Shown: positions 1 to 8,732 of the stretch, one piece after another
Numbering within the stretch: position 1 is the stretch's first letter
Layout of the letters: each line of letters opens with the position of its first letter
Source of the DNA: a virus
Virus record (IMG/VR): IMGVR_UViG_3300034685_000230
Coordinates: 25,472-89,471 of that record
Length of the DNA: 64,000 nt
Reading direction: 5' to 3' (one strand)
The notes under the pieces: model-generated
Seen by the model: only the letters and a program-made list of their open reading frames with translations
Told to the model about the DNA's origin: nothing
The model's database searches: none
Program-made: the position numbers and the translations under genes

Positions 1-19
1 AGAGATAACCGTGAACTGA
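1..19 (+). CDS. 3' end of an upstream CDS (partial)
   Basis: Only the last five codons (EITVN) and a TGA at 17-19 are inside the window. The position upstream of head scaffold genes would fit a portal, small head protein or prohead protease in T4 gene order, but nothing in this fragment identifies it. Confidence 0.3.
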
Positions 20-30
20 GGTGCTGTGAG

Positions 31-267
31 ATGGATCTAAACGAGTTTATGAAGAAGTCCCTGAGTCTAGTTGACCCAGTCGACCTTGAGAGGGAGTTCA
101 GCGACACGGAGATGAAGTACGCTTCTAAGATCGCTAAAAAGGACATGGAGATAAGCGACTTAGACCGGAAGATAGCTAGCGTAAATAGAAGAACAAGCGA
201 CATAAAAGCAAACATTAACACGTTAAAAAGTAACTTAAAATTAATAAGCGACGCTTTAGAAGACTAA
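31..267 (+). CDS. small coiled-coil head-region protein
   Basis: A 78-aa protein, highly charged, with a heptad-like Lys/Glu/Ile/Leu pattern from about residue 25 to the end (KIAKKDMEISDLDRKIASV and following), so mostly helical coiled coil. It sits directly upstream of the acidic scaffold gene and the capsid gene. T4 has its small prohead core proteins (gp67, gp68) near there, and a core-component role is inferred from that position only. No family motif is recognisable. A GAGGTGCTGTGAG stretch precedes the ATG and can serve as ribosome site. Confidence 0.6.
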   Translation: MDLNEFMKKSLSLVDPVDLEREFSDTEMKYASKIAKKDMEISDLDRKIASVNRRTSDIKANINTLKSNLKLISDALED

Positions 268-290
268 GTTGCGAAGGTGGGAAATCAAGC

Positions 291-1454
291 ATGCACATAG
301 ACAAGGACCTCGTACAGAAGGCTGTCGACGAAGCCTTTGAGAAGATCATAAAGGAAAACGAGAGTTACGACGACAGCGAGGTAATATACTCCGACGAGCC
401 TAAGCCGGAGTTGAAAGAGATGCCCGAAGAGGATAAAGTAGAGGAAGAGGAAAACGTAGAAGACAGGGTGGAGGAAGAGGTTGAGGAAGCCATCGGTGAA
501 AACTCAGACTTTAACTTTCTCGGCTTAGACATCAGTATTGAGAAGACCGAGAACGGTAAGTTCAACGTTAAGATAACGAAGGCCGACAAGGAGAAAGTTG
601 AGGTACTAGACGTGGCTGACCTTCCGAACATCCTCGGCTTGATAGAGGACTTCTTCAACGAGTTAGTCTTAGAAGACACAAAGAGCGGTGAGGGTGAGGA
701 AGACGAAGCGGAGAGTGACGAGGAGATCTCCGAGTTAAACGAGGAAGACGACTCCGACGAGGACGAGCCTGTTGAGCAAGAGTTTGAAGACGAGCTAACC
801 GAAGGCTACCGAGCTTCAGGCTACCACACCTCGCTAGCCTCACTGCGAAGAAAATATGGGAGTAGGGTAGAGGAGATTCTAGAGCACGGGTTGCTGGCTA
901 AGGAGTTAGCGCTGGAGATGGTTAAGGGTAACTTAGTTAAGGGCACAGTTAAGGAGCTAGTCGACACAGTCAGGGAGAAGGACGCTCTGATCGCCGCTAA
1001 GAAAACCGATCTGCGGAAGTCAAGCGTTAGGTACCTCTACGCGAAGAAGATGGAGAGTAGCCTGAAGAAAGCCAGCGCCGTGCTGGGGTCGGCGATCGTT
1101 GACTTGAGCAAGCAAGTAAACAGCAGGCGGGTGTCGCCTGAGTTGGCGCGGAAGGCTGTGAAGAGGTACAAGTCTATCATAGCCGCGATCGTCAACGCTA
1201 ACAGTCCTAAGACCGTACTGGCTGCTACCGCCGCGGTGGGTAAGGTACGAAACGCTGTTTTAGCAAATGTTAACAAAAGTAAAATTAAACCCGACAGGAG
1301 TAGGAGTGTTAACACTGAGTTTAGGCCGAGAAATGTACTGAACAGGACTGGAAAGACTGCCAACTCGACTCTACTCTCCGGTAGGCGATATGACGGAATC
1401 GACGAGATGAGCGCTGAGATCCTGCGGATTGCAGGCATCACTGGTAACAGTTAG
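291..1454 (+). CDS. prohead core scaffolding protein (gp22-like)
   Basis: A 387-aa protein. Residues about 35-75 and 130-170 are runs of Glu and Asp, followed by a long basic and helical C-terminal half rich in Lys, Arg, Ala and Val. An extremely acidic, Pro-poor helical protein immediately before the major capsid gene is the hallmark of the T4 gp22 prohead core. Known role of that family: it forms the internal scaffold on which capsid protein assembles, and it is later cleaved by the prohead protease. The ATG at 291 is preceded by GAAGGTGGGAAATC. The assignment rests on composition and gene order, not on a conserved motif. Confidence 0.65.
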   Translation: MHIDKDLVQKAVDEAFEKIIKENESYDDSEVIYSDEPKPELKEMPEEDKVEEEENVEDRVEEEVEEAIGENSDFNFLGLDISIEKTENGKFNVKITKADKEKVEVLDVADLPNILGLIEDFFNELVLEDTKSGEGEEDEAESDEEISELNEEDDSDEDEPVEQEFEDELTEGYRASGYHTSLASLRRKYGSRVEEILEHGLLAKELALEMVKGNLVKGTVKELVDTVREKDALIAAKKTDLRKSSVRYLYAKKMESSLKKASAVLGSAIVDLSKQVNSRRVSPELARKAVKRYKSIIAAIVNANSPKTVLAATAAVGKVRNAVLANVNKSKIKPDRSRSVNTEFRPRNVLNRTGKTANSTLLSGRRYDGIDEMSAEILRIAGITGNS

Positions 1455-1504
1455 CTTACCAACATTTTAAACTAAACTACATAAACAAGGAGTGTAACGC
1501 AACT

Positions 1505-4500
1505 ATGGACAGAAAAGACTACACGGCTCTCCTGTCAGAGAGAGTCTGGCCCAGGGTTGAGAGACAGCTTTTGGGTGGAATCGCTGACAGGGGGCTTCAG
1601 AGAAACTTGAAAACTGTTCTCGCTAACACGAGAAACGCGCTTTTGGCTGACACGTCAATGCAGAACATGGTATACCTCAGTGTGGGGTCATTTTAGCGAG
1701 AGCTAAAATAGCAAATCGGGTGAATTGCTGGGACTCTTTAGAGCCTCTAGTGCTACAGCGTAGTCGGTAACGACAAGCGCGAAAGCTCTAAAAAACTTAG
1801 AGGATTAGGGAATCAGCAGCCGAGCAGCCAGTACACTGGTTGAAGGTCCAGAGACTACCGGAGAGATGCTCTTAGTTCTTAAGAGCGAGTTCTCTTAATA
1901 ACCGGCTAGAGCGCCCGACCCTTAGTTATAAAGCTAAGGTGAAGATATAGTCCATCCCACAGCGAAAGCTGCGGACAAGATGCCCGAAAATTGTACTACC
2001 GTTAGTTAGACGTCTCAACGTAGGGACCGCTGTAGGGTAACCTACAGTTGCAAATTCGGTGAATTGCTGGGAGCCTTTAGAGCCCTCGGTGCTACAGCGT
2101 AGCTGGCAACGGCAGGCGCGAACGCTCTAAAAAACCGTAGGGATTAGGTAATCAGCAGCCAAGCTCCCGAAAGCGCAAGATAGTAGGGAGAAGGTTCAGA
2201 GACTAGAGGTTGAGCCAGCGCAGGCAATAACACCTCCTCGAGCGCCGAATAACTAAAGCAGTATAGCTTTAGTTAATGATATAGTCCACTCTAGGGTGAA
2301 AGCCTTAGGTAGAGTGCTTTCCAAAACTGATTGCGAATCAGATTATCTCGGTTCAGCCGCTCAACGGACCAACGGGTTATTAATCTAGCTCGTTTAAAAT
2401 CGGGTGAATTGCTGGGAGTTCCTAAAGCTCTTAGTACTACAGAGTAGCCGGAAACGGCAAGCTCGAAAGTTTGAAAAACTAAGAGATGCAACAATGGATA
2501 ACCAGCAGCCAAGCTCCTGAAGGTACATTAAGAGTATGGAGAAGGTTCAGAGACTAGAGGTTGAGCTAGTACAAGCAATAACACCTCCTAGAGCGCCCGA
2601 CAAGTATTGAGTACCTTGACAATTAAATAATACTATAGATTATATAATAATTAATATAAAAAATATTAATATATTATGGGACAGGTGCTGATCACACTTG
2701 ATAAATTTAACCCTCATTTATCTTACCATAATATATTCAATAAAAAGAGGGTTAATTATGATTCAATGTCCAATATGTAAAAAATATTTTAAGCATATTA
2801 ATAACATGCATTTAAAAAAACATAATTTAACTACTGAACAATTTAAATCATTATATCCTAATTATAATACATGTTCTAAAGAATTTAGTGAAAAACGATC
2901 GGCTGCTAATAAAATACAAATGTTAAAAATTCATAAAAAAAATCCAAAAGAAAGATATGTTAATGTTGGTATTGGTCGAAAAAAAGCTTGGGATAATTGT
3001 TCAGAAGAAAGACGAAAAGAGATAGGGTTAAAAGCTACTGAATGTTGGAGAAAATATGATTTAAATGAAGAAAATAAACGAAAAAAATATAAAAAAGTTT
3101 CTAAATCTCTTAAAAAATATTATAAAAATTTAGATCCAAAAGAAAAAGAAAAAATATTGAAAAATAGTTTATTTAAAATTAGAAAACATGGTGGAGCTAA
3201 AATAGAAACTAATATTAACGGAAAAATAATTAAATTTCGATCAATACCAGAAATTTGGATAGCAGAGTTTTTAGAACAAAGTGGTTTTAGTTGGGAATAT
3301 GAAACTTTAAAAATTGATTATTTAGACAAAAATAATAATATGCATATATATATTCCTGATTTTTATATAAAAGATTATAATTTAGTTTTAGAATTTAAAG
3401 GTAAAAATTTTCTTGAAGAAGATATTGAAATATATAAAAAATACTATACAGAAAAAGCCGGATTTAATTATATTTTATTAATGTATCAAGAAAAATATTT
3501 ATTATTAAAAGAATTAAAAAAGATTTTTAATCTATAGTATTATTTAATTATTAGGTACTCAATACTTGAAGATATAGTCCGTTCCGTAGTGAAAGCTACG
3601 GAGTAAAACGTGGATTCGGTTCCTTGACGCATTTGTTGAACACATTAATCCAGCTACTGGCAACGTAAACATCTACCCCTGGTCTCAGGGTGACAGCACG
3701 TACTCTACACCGCAGAATGATTTAACGGTTGAAATTTCAGCTGATGGTACTGACACAAACTATACTGGAGTACTAAAAGACAGCGATAATAATATACTGG
3801 TACCGTCGGAGGGAACGCTCTTTGTGGAGATTGAAAGTTCCTCCGGTACGTGGACGAAGATAGCCGAGGCTGACAGGAGTGGAGTGCTTCACTCTCTGAG
3901 TTCCGCCTATAAAGTTATAGGTGTCGTTGACCCTAAAACACAAGAGTTTGTCGTTAACGTTACAGACTCAGCCGGCACCGTAGTCGGAAAAGCGCTTCGC
4001 TTTGCCTTTAAGGAAGACATTCAGAAGAACATCCCGTTCGGCGACGGTAAGACCTACAACACGATGCGGTTTGAGATCACCAAGATCGCCGTCGAGGCTA
4101 AGACCCGTAAGCTGGGTGCCACGTACAGCTTCGAGCTCATGGAAGACTACAAGAACGAGTTCGGTGAGAACTTCGAGGACAAGATGGTCGACTACCTAAC
4201 CACGACTATTCTGACGGAGGTCGACAGTGAGGTAATCGACACGCTGTTCAGTAAGGCTACCGTAAGCGGTTCTTGGGACGCCACGATGCCGATGACGTGG
4301 ACTCGCGGTATCAACCAGTGGTACGAGACGGTGCTGCCGAAGATAAACAAGCTGAGCAACTACATCTACCAGGCAACCCACGTCTCCGGAGCAACGTTCC
4401 TGGTCTGCAGCCCCGTTACGGCTACCATCTTCCAGAGCCTGATGCAGTTCAGCGGTAACGGTACGCCGACCGACCAGATGAACGTCGGTACCGTCAACAT

Positions 4501-4747
4501 CGGTACGCTCAGCGGCGTGTACAAGGTGTTTACGTCGCCGCTCTGCCCCGACAACAAGGTTCTGCTTGGGTTTAAGGGAAGCAAGCCTGAGGACACCGGA
4601 GCGGTGTACGCTCCGTACGTTCCGGTACAGCTCCACCCAATCTACTACTCCGAAGGCATGCCCTCGGTCATGGCCAGGACCCGTTACTGGCTGGGTGTAC
4701 TGCGGCCCGACTACTACGGGGTACTCAACATCAACGGCACCATTTAG
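1505..4747 (+). CDS. major capsid protein (gp23-like), four exons split by three group I introns
   Basis: Exons by my reading: 1505-1677, 1983-2015 (33 nt), 2317-2377 (61 nt) and 3611-4747. Together they give 1404 nt, 467 aa plus stop, in one continuous frame. The joined protein reads ...NMVYL/PKIVLPLVRRL/FPKLIANQIISVQPLNGPTG/WIRFLDAFVEH..., which restores the T4 gp23 signature (MVRR-x-P-LIA-x(5)-VQPM-x-x-PTG) across all junctions; no single exon contains it. Each 5' junction falls after a U that forms a U-G wobble in a P1 helix, and each intron ends in G. The protein builds the capsid shell. T4 gp23 is somewhat longer (521 aa). A strong terminator follows the stop. Confidence 0.9.
1678..1982 (+). 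ncRNA. group I intron 1 of the capsid gene
   Basis: About 305 nt and lacking an ORF. P1 pairs ACCTC (exon end and first intron base) with GGGGT at 1684-1688, with the U-G splice pair. The P2 hairpin is ATTTTAGC/GCTAAAAT. Core blocks AAATCGGGTGAATTGCTGGGA, AATCAGCAGCC (P4/P5 side) and AGACTA...TATAGTCC (P7) are shared with the next two introns. A P8 hairpin (CCTTAG...CTAAGG) and a P9 hairpin (CAGC-GAAA-GCTG) precede the final G. Boundaries were chosen by the P1 wobble and by restoring the capsid reading frame. Confidence 0.88.
2016..2316 (+). ncRNA. group I intron 2 of the capsid gene
   Basis: About 301 nt and lacking an ORF. P1 is GTCTC with GGGAC, with the U-G wobble at the splice site and a 6-nt loop, exactly parallel to intron 1. 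P2 is CTGTAGG-GTAA-CCTACAG. The core reads AAATTCGGTGAATTGCTGGGA, AATCAGCAGCC and AGACTA...TATAGTCC. P8 is AACTAAAGC...GCTTTAGTT. Its close likeness to introns 1 and 3 suggests spread of one intron lineage within the gene. It is separated from intron 1 by only 33 nt of exon. Confidence 0.88.
2378..3610 (+). ncRNA. group I intron 3 of the capsid gene, carrying a homing endonuclease
   Basis: About 1233 nt. P1 is AACGGGTT paired with AGCTCGTT (2387-2394 region), including a U-G wobble after which the exon ends. The core blocks match introns 1 and 2. The endonuclease ORF is placed in the P8 position: the sequences at 2601-2641 and 3529-3568 form a long inverted repeat (16 bp, a short interruption, 21 bp) that closes the ORF into the tip of an extended stem. 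A P9 hairpin CCGTAG...CTACGG and GTAAAACG precede the 3' exon. Confidence 0.88.
2758..3537 (+). CDS. intron-encoded homing endonuclease, zinc finger plus PD-(D/E)XK/Vsr-like domain
   Basis: A 259-aa protein. The ATG at 2758 is chosen because AAGAGGG lies 7 nt upstream; an in-frame upstream start at 2698 has no ribosome site. Residues 1-35 form a C-x2-C...H-x4-H finger (CPICKK...MHLKKH) followed by a MucR-like TTEQFKSLYP segment. The middle is Lys-rich. The C-terminal part (SIPEIWIAEFLE, YIPDFY, LVLEFKGKNF) has the E...D...E-x-K layout of Vsr/PD-(D/E)XK nucleases. Base composition is very AT-rich, unlike the capsid exons, which marks it as imported. Inferred role: cuts intronless capsid alleles to spread the intron. 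Confidence 0.75.
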   Translation: MIQCPICKKYFKHINNMHLKKHNLTTEQFKSLYPNYNTCSKEFSEKRSAANKIQMLKIHKKNPKERYVNVGIGRKKAWDNCSEERRKEIGLKATECWRKYDLNEENKRKKYKKVSKSLKKYYKNLDPKEKEKILKNSLFKIRKHGGAKIETNINGKIIKFRSIPEIWIAEFLEQSGFSWEYETLKIDYLDKNNNMHIYIPDFYIKDYNLVLEFKGKNFLEEDIEIYKKYYTEKAGFNYILLMYQEKYLLLKELKKIFNL

Positions 4748-4780
4748 TAAGATTAGTAAGTAGTAAGTAAGCAACACTAG

Positions 4781-4818
4781 AAAGAGGGGGAGACTACGTA
4801 GTCTTCCTCTCTTTTTTT
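4781..4818 (+). terminator. rho-independent terminator after the capsid gene
   Basis: AAAGAG...GGAGACTAC meets GTAGTCTTCC...CTCTTT to form a long stem with a bulge, followed by seven T. It ends the head-gene transcript about 35 nt after the capsid stop. Confidence 0.85.
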
Positions 4819-4894
4819 ATGCACTAGTGTAAAAGATAAATTAAACATATAGATTAACTAATCATAATTCGTAGTGCTGGAAGGGATATGCAGC

Positions 4895-5944
4895 GTGAGA
4901 GATACTCAGTCTGGTTTAAACCTTATAAACTACATTCTTGCCGCTACGGCTAAGACTGAGTCAGGAGATATCTTAGACAAGCATAGGATTAAGCATACTC
5001 CGTTAACTAAGGATGAGTTGACGGAGTTGTTAAGAACTGACTACTCATCCGCTTATAAAAAGTTTTTAGAAAATAAAATTATGTTTCGCGGCGTTAACGA
5101 CAGTACAAGGTACTTTATCGGACGGTACGGCTTACTAAAACCTGGGCTTAGAGTTTCGCAGTACGCGCGGTACAACTTGTATACTAGGCTGTTCTCAGAC
5201 ATCCTGCCGTCGTGGAAAGGTTACCCGCCGAGAAACCGGTCGTTTATATGCTCAACCAGCACTAGCTACGCAGCGCAGTTCGCGTCTAGTGAGTCTGGTG
5301 GACCACCGACAATGGCTAACGTATACGCTGTTCTACCAAAAAACGGAGCGGTTATCGGAGTGTGTCCAGATGTAGACCTTTGGTGGTCGTTTGAAACTTT
5401 AGTAAAAAAAGGTTTAGGCTTAGAAGACTTTCAACACCTGTTACTGGGTGTTATTGAGTTTATCGGCATGCAGTTAGATGAAGTTACTTCTGCTAAGACG
5501 GGGGTAAAGAGTACCGAGTTTTCTAAGATATGGCTAGACCTAGACAAAGCCGCTAAGTACGAAAGCGCCGCTAGTATAGTTGCGGTGTTTAACACTTTGT
5601 CTGAAAAGCTTAAAATATACATTGACGATGTTCTTAAAGAGACTAAGAGAAAGTATCCGATTAAGAATGTATACAGCTTTGAGACATACACGGCTAATAT
5701 TGCCGAGGAGATGCTAGAGGAGATGAAAAGACGCGGTACTACCGACATTCTTGAAATTTTAGACGATATTTTTAACCCTAAGACAAACGGCATTAAGAAA
5801 GTAACTATAGAGCAGTACGGCGAGCGGTCGCATATAACTACTAAAACCGACACCAAACACAGCGGAAAGGAAGTCTGGACTGACTCCGAGTGTCTGTTTA
5901 TAAACAAGCGACACTTAAAGTTGTTAAAACAAATAGACTTATAA
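4895..5944 (+). CDS. putative mono-ADP-ribosyltransferase-like protein
   Basis: About 349 aa. GTG at 4895 is preferred because GGAAGGG lies about 10 nt upstream; the frame is open back to a GTG at 4874. Three motifs in order resemble the R-S-E signature of bacterial and phage ADP-ribosyltransferases: MFRGV near residue 65, FICSTSTSYAAQFA near residue 125, and EVWTDSECLF near the C-terminus. The known family transfers ADP-ribose from NAD to a protein; T4 Alt is packaged in the capsid and injected. Position right behind the capsid gene would fit a packaged effector. The third motif is not a textbook E-x-E, so an unrelated virion protein is possible. Confidence 0.45.
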   Translation: MRDTQSGLNLINYILAATAKTESGDILDKHRIKHTPLTKDELTELLRTDYSSAYKKFLENKIMFRGVNDSTRYFIGRYGLLKPGLRVSQYARYNLYTRLFSDILPSWKGYPPRNRSFICSTSTSYAAQFASSESGGPPTMANVYAVLPKNGAVIGVCPDVDLWWSFETLVKKGLGLEDFQHLLLGVIEFIGMQLDEVTSAKTGVKSTEFSKIWLDLDKAAKYESAASIVAVFNTLSEKLKIYIDDVLKETKRKYPIKNVYSFETYTANIAEEMLEEMKRRGTTDILEILDDIFNPKTNGIKKVTIEQYGERSHITTKTDTKHSGKEVWTDSECLFINKRHLKLLKQIDL

Positions 5945-5959
5945 GGTGTGTATACTACG

Positions 5960-7462
5960 ATGGACGGTAAAAACGTATTAGGCAACATTAACATATTACT
6001 AGCAAAACTTAAGCCCTCGCAGTACCGAAAGTACTGGAAGATATGGAACGAGCGCTTTAGGGCTAGGTACAGTGATGTTTTCGATAACAAGTACCGGATA
6101 TACTTAGACTACCCGGAAGACGCCGGTGAGTCAATAACTGACGCCAAGTCTGCCAAAAACATAAAGCGTATTAACATAATACTACACGACTGTCCGTACA
6201 CGAAAGACTATGTAGTAAGGGGTGCAAGCGACTACCTCGAGGGCTACGCTTACAAGAGTAACGGTTTAGAAAAAGTTAAGATCGGCAAGCTCTTAAGTAA
6301 AGCGCTAGACTACTTTAAGAAAGAAAATATACCGCCGGAGCTGTATGATTTCGACGAAGCACTTCGCGTGTTTAACACTAGGGCTAGCCTTAAGCAGTTG
6401 AGTAAACCGAAGCTAGTCTGTATATCAAGACACCCCTACGACATTGCCGGGATGAGTACCGACCGACGGTGGAAGTCTTGCATGCGCTTAGAGGACAAGG
6501 AGAAGTTTACCGCCGCCGGGCAGTACAGCGAGTACATTGAGAGTGATATTCGGGAGGGCACTCTTGTTGCCTACTTAATATACGCCGACGACAGAAACAT
6601 CAACGACCCACTAGCAAGAATCCTCATCAAGCCGTACATCAACGTCAACGACTCTTCAGACATTCTGCTCGTACCGGAGCCGACTATCTACTCGGACGAC
6701 TCACTGAACCCGGCCTCGTACCGTAAGTTTAGGGAAGTAGTAAACAACTGGCTCGAGTCATTCCAGGGAGAAAAGACCGGTACCTACATGTTTAACCCAG
6801 AGTTGTACCGCGACAAGAGTCCGGAAGCTGTGACTAAGGTAGGTAAGGATAAGGTAAAGAGAATAGAGGACAACATTACAGTCGACGGTAACAGCTGGAT
6901 CTCGTCAGTACGTGATATAGCGTCAATGTTCCCCTGGCTAGCGGAGGGAAAGTTTGAAAACCTACTAGTATACGTTGACAAGCACGAGCCTGACCGACTA
7001 GTCATAAGGCGCGGTACTTGGAAGAGCGGGGTTGTAGTCGACGCCGTTTTAGAAAAGGACGTCGTTGTCGAGGGTGGGATACTGTACAGCTGCGTCTTTC
7101 GTGGAGTCTTCAAGGACGGTGTGTTCTACATGGGATCATTCTACGGTACGTTTGAGAACGGAATCTGGCTAGACGGCGTTTTTAGCAACAGCGCGGTGTG
7201 GAGGGACGGAGTTTGGTACAGAGGGTACTTTGACGGGCGTCTAAGGAACGGTGCGGTTGACATCTTTCCAAAGACACTACTCAACCCCAACATCGTAAAG
7301 GAAATTATCTCTAACTGCAAGAGTGAGGAAGAGTTCGAGTCTAAGTACAAAAAGCGCGAGATAGAGTTCTTTAAAACAAGGGAAAACGTTGAGAGACACC
7401 TGAGGATCCTTAAGGCTTACGAGAGTAAAGTGAAAAAAGCGGTAAAAGACTACTGGCGTTAA
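5960..7462 (+). CDS. virion-associated protein with Gly/aromatic turn repeats
   Basis: About 500 aa. ATG 5960 is chosen with AAGGTG upstream; GTG 5948 is the alternative. The middle holds a distinctive block (ISRHPYDIAGMSTD, then RRWKSCM, then PLARILIKPYI) that I associate with proteins of large T4-like phages but cannot name. Residues about 375-425 carry a run of F/W-x-x-G turns (FRGVFKDG, FYMGSFYG, FENGIWLDG, WRDGVWYRGYFDG) resembling a beta-solenoid or MORN-like repeat. The C-terminus is helical and charged. Four base pairs separate the preceding stop from the upstream GTG, so it is cotranscribed with the ADP-ribosyltransferase-like gene. Function unknown. Confidence 0.55.
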   Translation: MDGKNVLGNINILLAKLKPSQYRKYWKIWNERFRARYSDVFDNKYRIYLDYPEDAGESITDAKSAKNIKRINIILHDCPYTKDYVVRGASDYLEGYAYKSNGLEKVKIGKLLSKALDYFKKENIPPELYDFDEALRVFNTRASLKQLSKPKLVCISRHPYDIAGMSTDRRWKSCMRLEDKEKFTAAGQYSEYIESDIREGTLVAYLIYADDRNINDPLARILIKPYINVNDSSDILLVPEPTIYSDDSLNPASYRKFREVVNNWLESFQGEKTGTYMFNPELYRDKSPEAVTKVGKDKVKRIEDNITVDGNSWISSVRDIASMFPWLAEGKFENLLVYVDKHEPDRLVIRRGTWKSGVVVDAVLEKDVVVEGGILYSCVFRGVFKDGVFYMGSFYGTFENGIWLDGVFSNSAVWRDGVWYRGYFDGRLRNGAVDIFPKTLLNPNIVKEIISNCKSEEEFESKYKKREIEFFKTRENVERHLRILKAYESKVKKAVKDYWR

Positions 7463-7524
7463 GAGCTAAGCTTTGCAATTTCAAAATTAAAATAAGACTA
7501 GAAAATAAAAAGGGGAATGCTCGC

Positions 7525-7755
7525 ATGGTTAGCGTTAAGTTAGACGACGCGCTGTATCTAAAACCTAACCTTACCTTAAAGTTAGACGGTAAGTTTATAA
7601 TCATATTTAATGACGGAGTAGAGGTTAAGAGGGAAGAGTACGCCGACGCGACTGCAGCGACGAATAAGTTTAACGGCATTATTACGGCTATAAATACTGC
7701 GGTGTCACCGACTACATCAAACATGTTGTTTTTGGACTTAGACACTCTGCTATAA
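7525..7755 (+). CDS. small protein of unknown function
   Basis: A 76-aa protein with ATG at 7525 after AAAAAGGGGAATG. A short beta-rich sequence with alternating hydrophobic residues (LTLKLDGKFIIIF), then an Ala/Thr-rich helix. It lies between two presumed virion genes. No family recognised; a small capsid decoration or head protein is possible but unsupported. Confidence 0.5.
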   Translation: MVSVKLDDALYLKPNLTLKLDGKFIIIFNDGVEVKREEYADATAATNKFNGIITAINTAVSPTTSNMLFLDLDTLL

Positions 7756-7800
7756 ATTTCATGATAGACTTAATATATTACAAAAAGGTGGTATAAAGAC

Positions 7801-8712
7801 ATGTTTCAACCAGTTAACTTAGCGATAGACAGTAGCGGTAGACTCTTTGTCACCGACTTCGGTGACAACACGGTCAAGGTGTTTGACAATCCAAGTGACC
7901 TAGAGACACCCAGTATCGTGCTGACAGGGTTTAACTTCAACGAGAAGACCTTCTCTTTTCCAGACGTTGTCATAAAACCTAAAGTAACAGAAGAGATAGA
8001 AGGAGAGCCAGTAGTTACACAGCCTGAAACTCTGTTTGTTTCAGACCCGTTTAACCACGCTGTCAAGGTGTACAGCATCGGTGAAGACGGTCTAGAGTTG
8101 GTAGCTACCCTGGGTGGCTTCGGTTCGGGAGACGCACAGTTTAGCCAGCCGGGAGGGCTAGCCCTCAACGAGGACGGAACGGAGCTACATGTTGTCGACA
8201 CGATGAACCACAGGATCTCGGTGTGGTCAGCCGAAACGCCCTTTGCATACATTGCAAGCTACGGTGGCCCGGGTCACGGTGACGATAGCGGGTTGTACTA
8301 CCCGACGGACATACTACACGCTGGTGCCGGGGTTATGTACGTTGCCGACTGCGGGCACAACAGGGTAGTCAGCTTTAAGAACGACGGGACCGCGTCGATT
8401 CCCTACGTAGTCAAGAAGTTAGACGAGTACGTTGGGCACAGCTTGAGCCCAAGCGGAGTCTTGACTCTAACTACAAACACGTTTCCGGTAATCAGCTTGG
8501 TAGCTCACGGGACTAGTTTTTACCTGTCAGACCTATACGTTTCAAACATAGTTGAATTCGACAGTACTTGGGCACAAGACGGTACAGTTTTTCTTTCATA
8601 CGGTGACGGTACTGAAAAAGTTAAGTTTCCGAAGGGTATGCACGTAAGCGACGACACGCTGTATGTAGCGGATACGGCTTCAAGCGAAGTCGAAGCAATC
8701 TCACTAGTTTAG
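7801..8712 (+). CDS. NHL-repeat beta-propeller protein
   Basis: A 303-aa protein built of about five or six NHL-type blades: repeated motifs such as LAIDSSGRLFVTDFGDNTVKVF, then LFVSDPFNHAVKVY, then LHVVDTMNHRISVW, then MYVADCGHNRVVSF and LYVADTASSEVEAI. NHL propellers bind proteins, carbohydrate or RNA. There is no signal peptide or transmembrane segment. AAAAAGGTGG precedes the ATG. Placed last in the head-gene cluster before a terminator, it may be a capsid decoration or host-surface-binding protein; that role is inference. Confidence 0.75.
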   Translation: MFQPVNLAIDSSGRLFVTDFGDNTVKVFDNPSDLETPSIVLTGFNFNEKTFSFPDVVIKPKVTEEIEGEPVVTQPETLFVSDPFNHAVKVYSIGEDGLELVATLGGFGSGDAQFSQPGGLALNEDGTELHVVDTMNHRISVWSAETPFAYIASYGGPGHGDDSGLYYPTDILHAGAGVMYVADCGHNRVVSFKNDGTASIPYVVKKLDEYVGHSLSPSGVLTLTTNTFPVISLVAHGTSFYLSDLYVSNIVEFDSTWAQDGTVFLSYGDGTEKVKFPKGMHVSDDTLYVADTASSEVEAISLV

Positions 8713-8732
8713 CTTATTTTTATAAATACATA

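Noticed and set aside
365-1441. Long open frames opposite the scaffold gene
   Set aside because: They mirror its GA-rich codons, have low-complexity Ser/Leu-rich or Arg-rich products, and lack ribosome sites.
2291-2512. 73-aa minus-strand frame inside introns 2-3 and exon 3
   Set aside because: It runs across conserved intron core and the capsid micro-exon. It is explained by the ribozyme sequence.
4196-4777. 193-aa minus-strand frame opposite the capsid gene
   Set aside because: No ribosome site. It lies wholly against the best supported gene of the region and reads through its terminator.
5431-6090. 219-aa minus-strand frame
   Set aside because: Antisense to two plus-strand genes with good phage codon use, and no homology-like features.
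8721-8728. TATAAATA before the 8.73-kb terminator
   Set aside because: On the plus strand it would read straight into a terminator and then antisense genes. Likely chance in an AT-rich gap.
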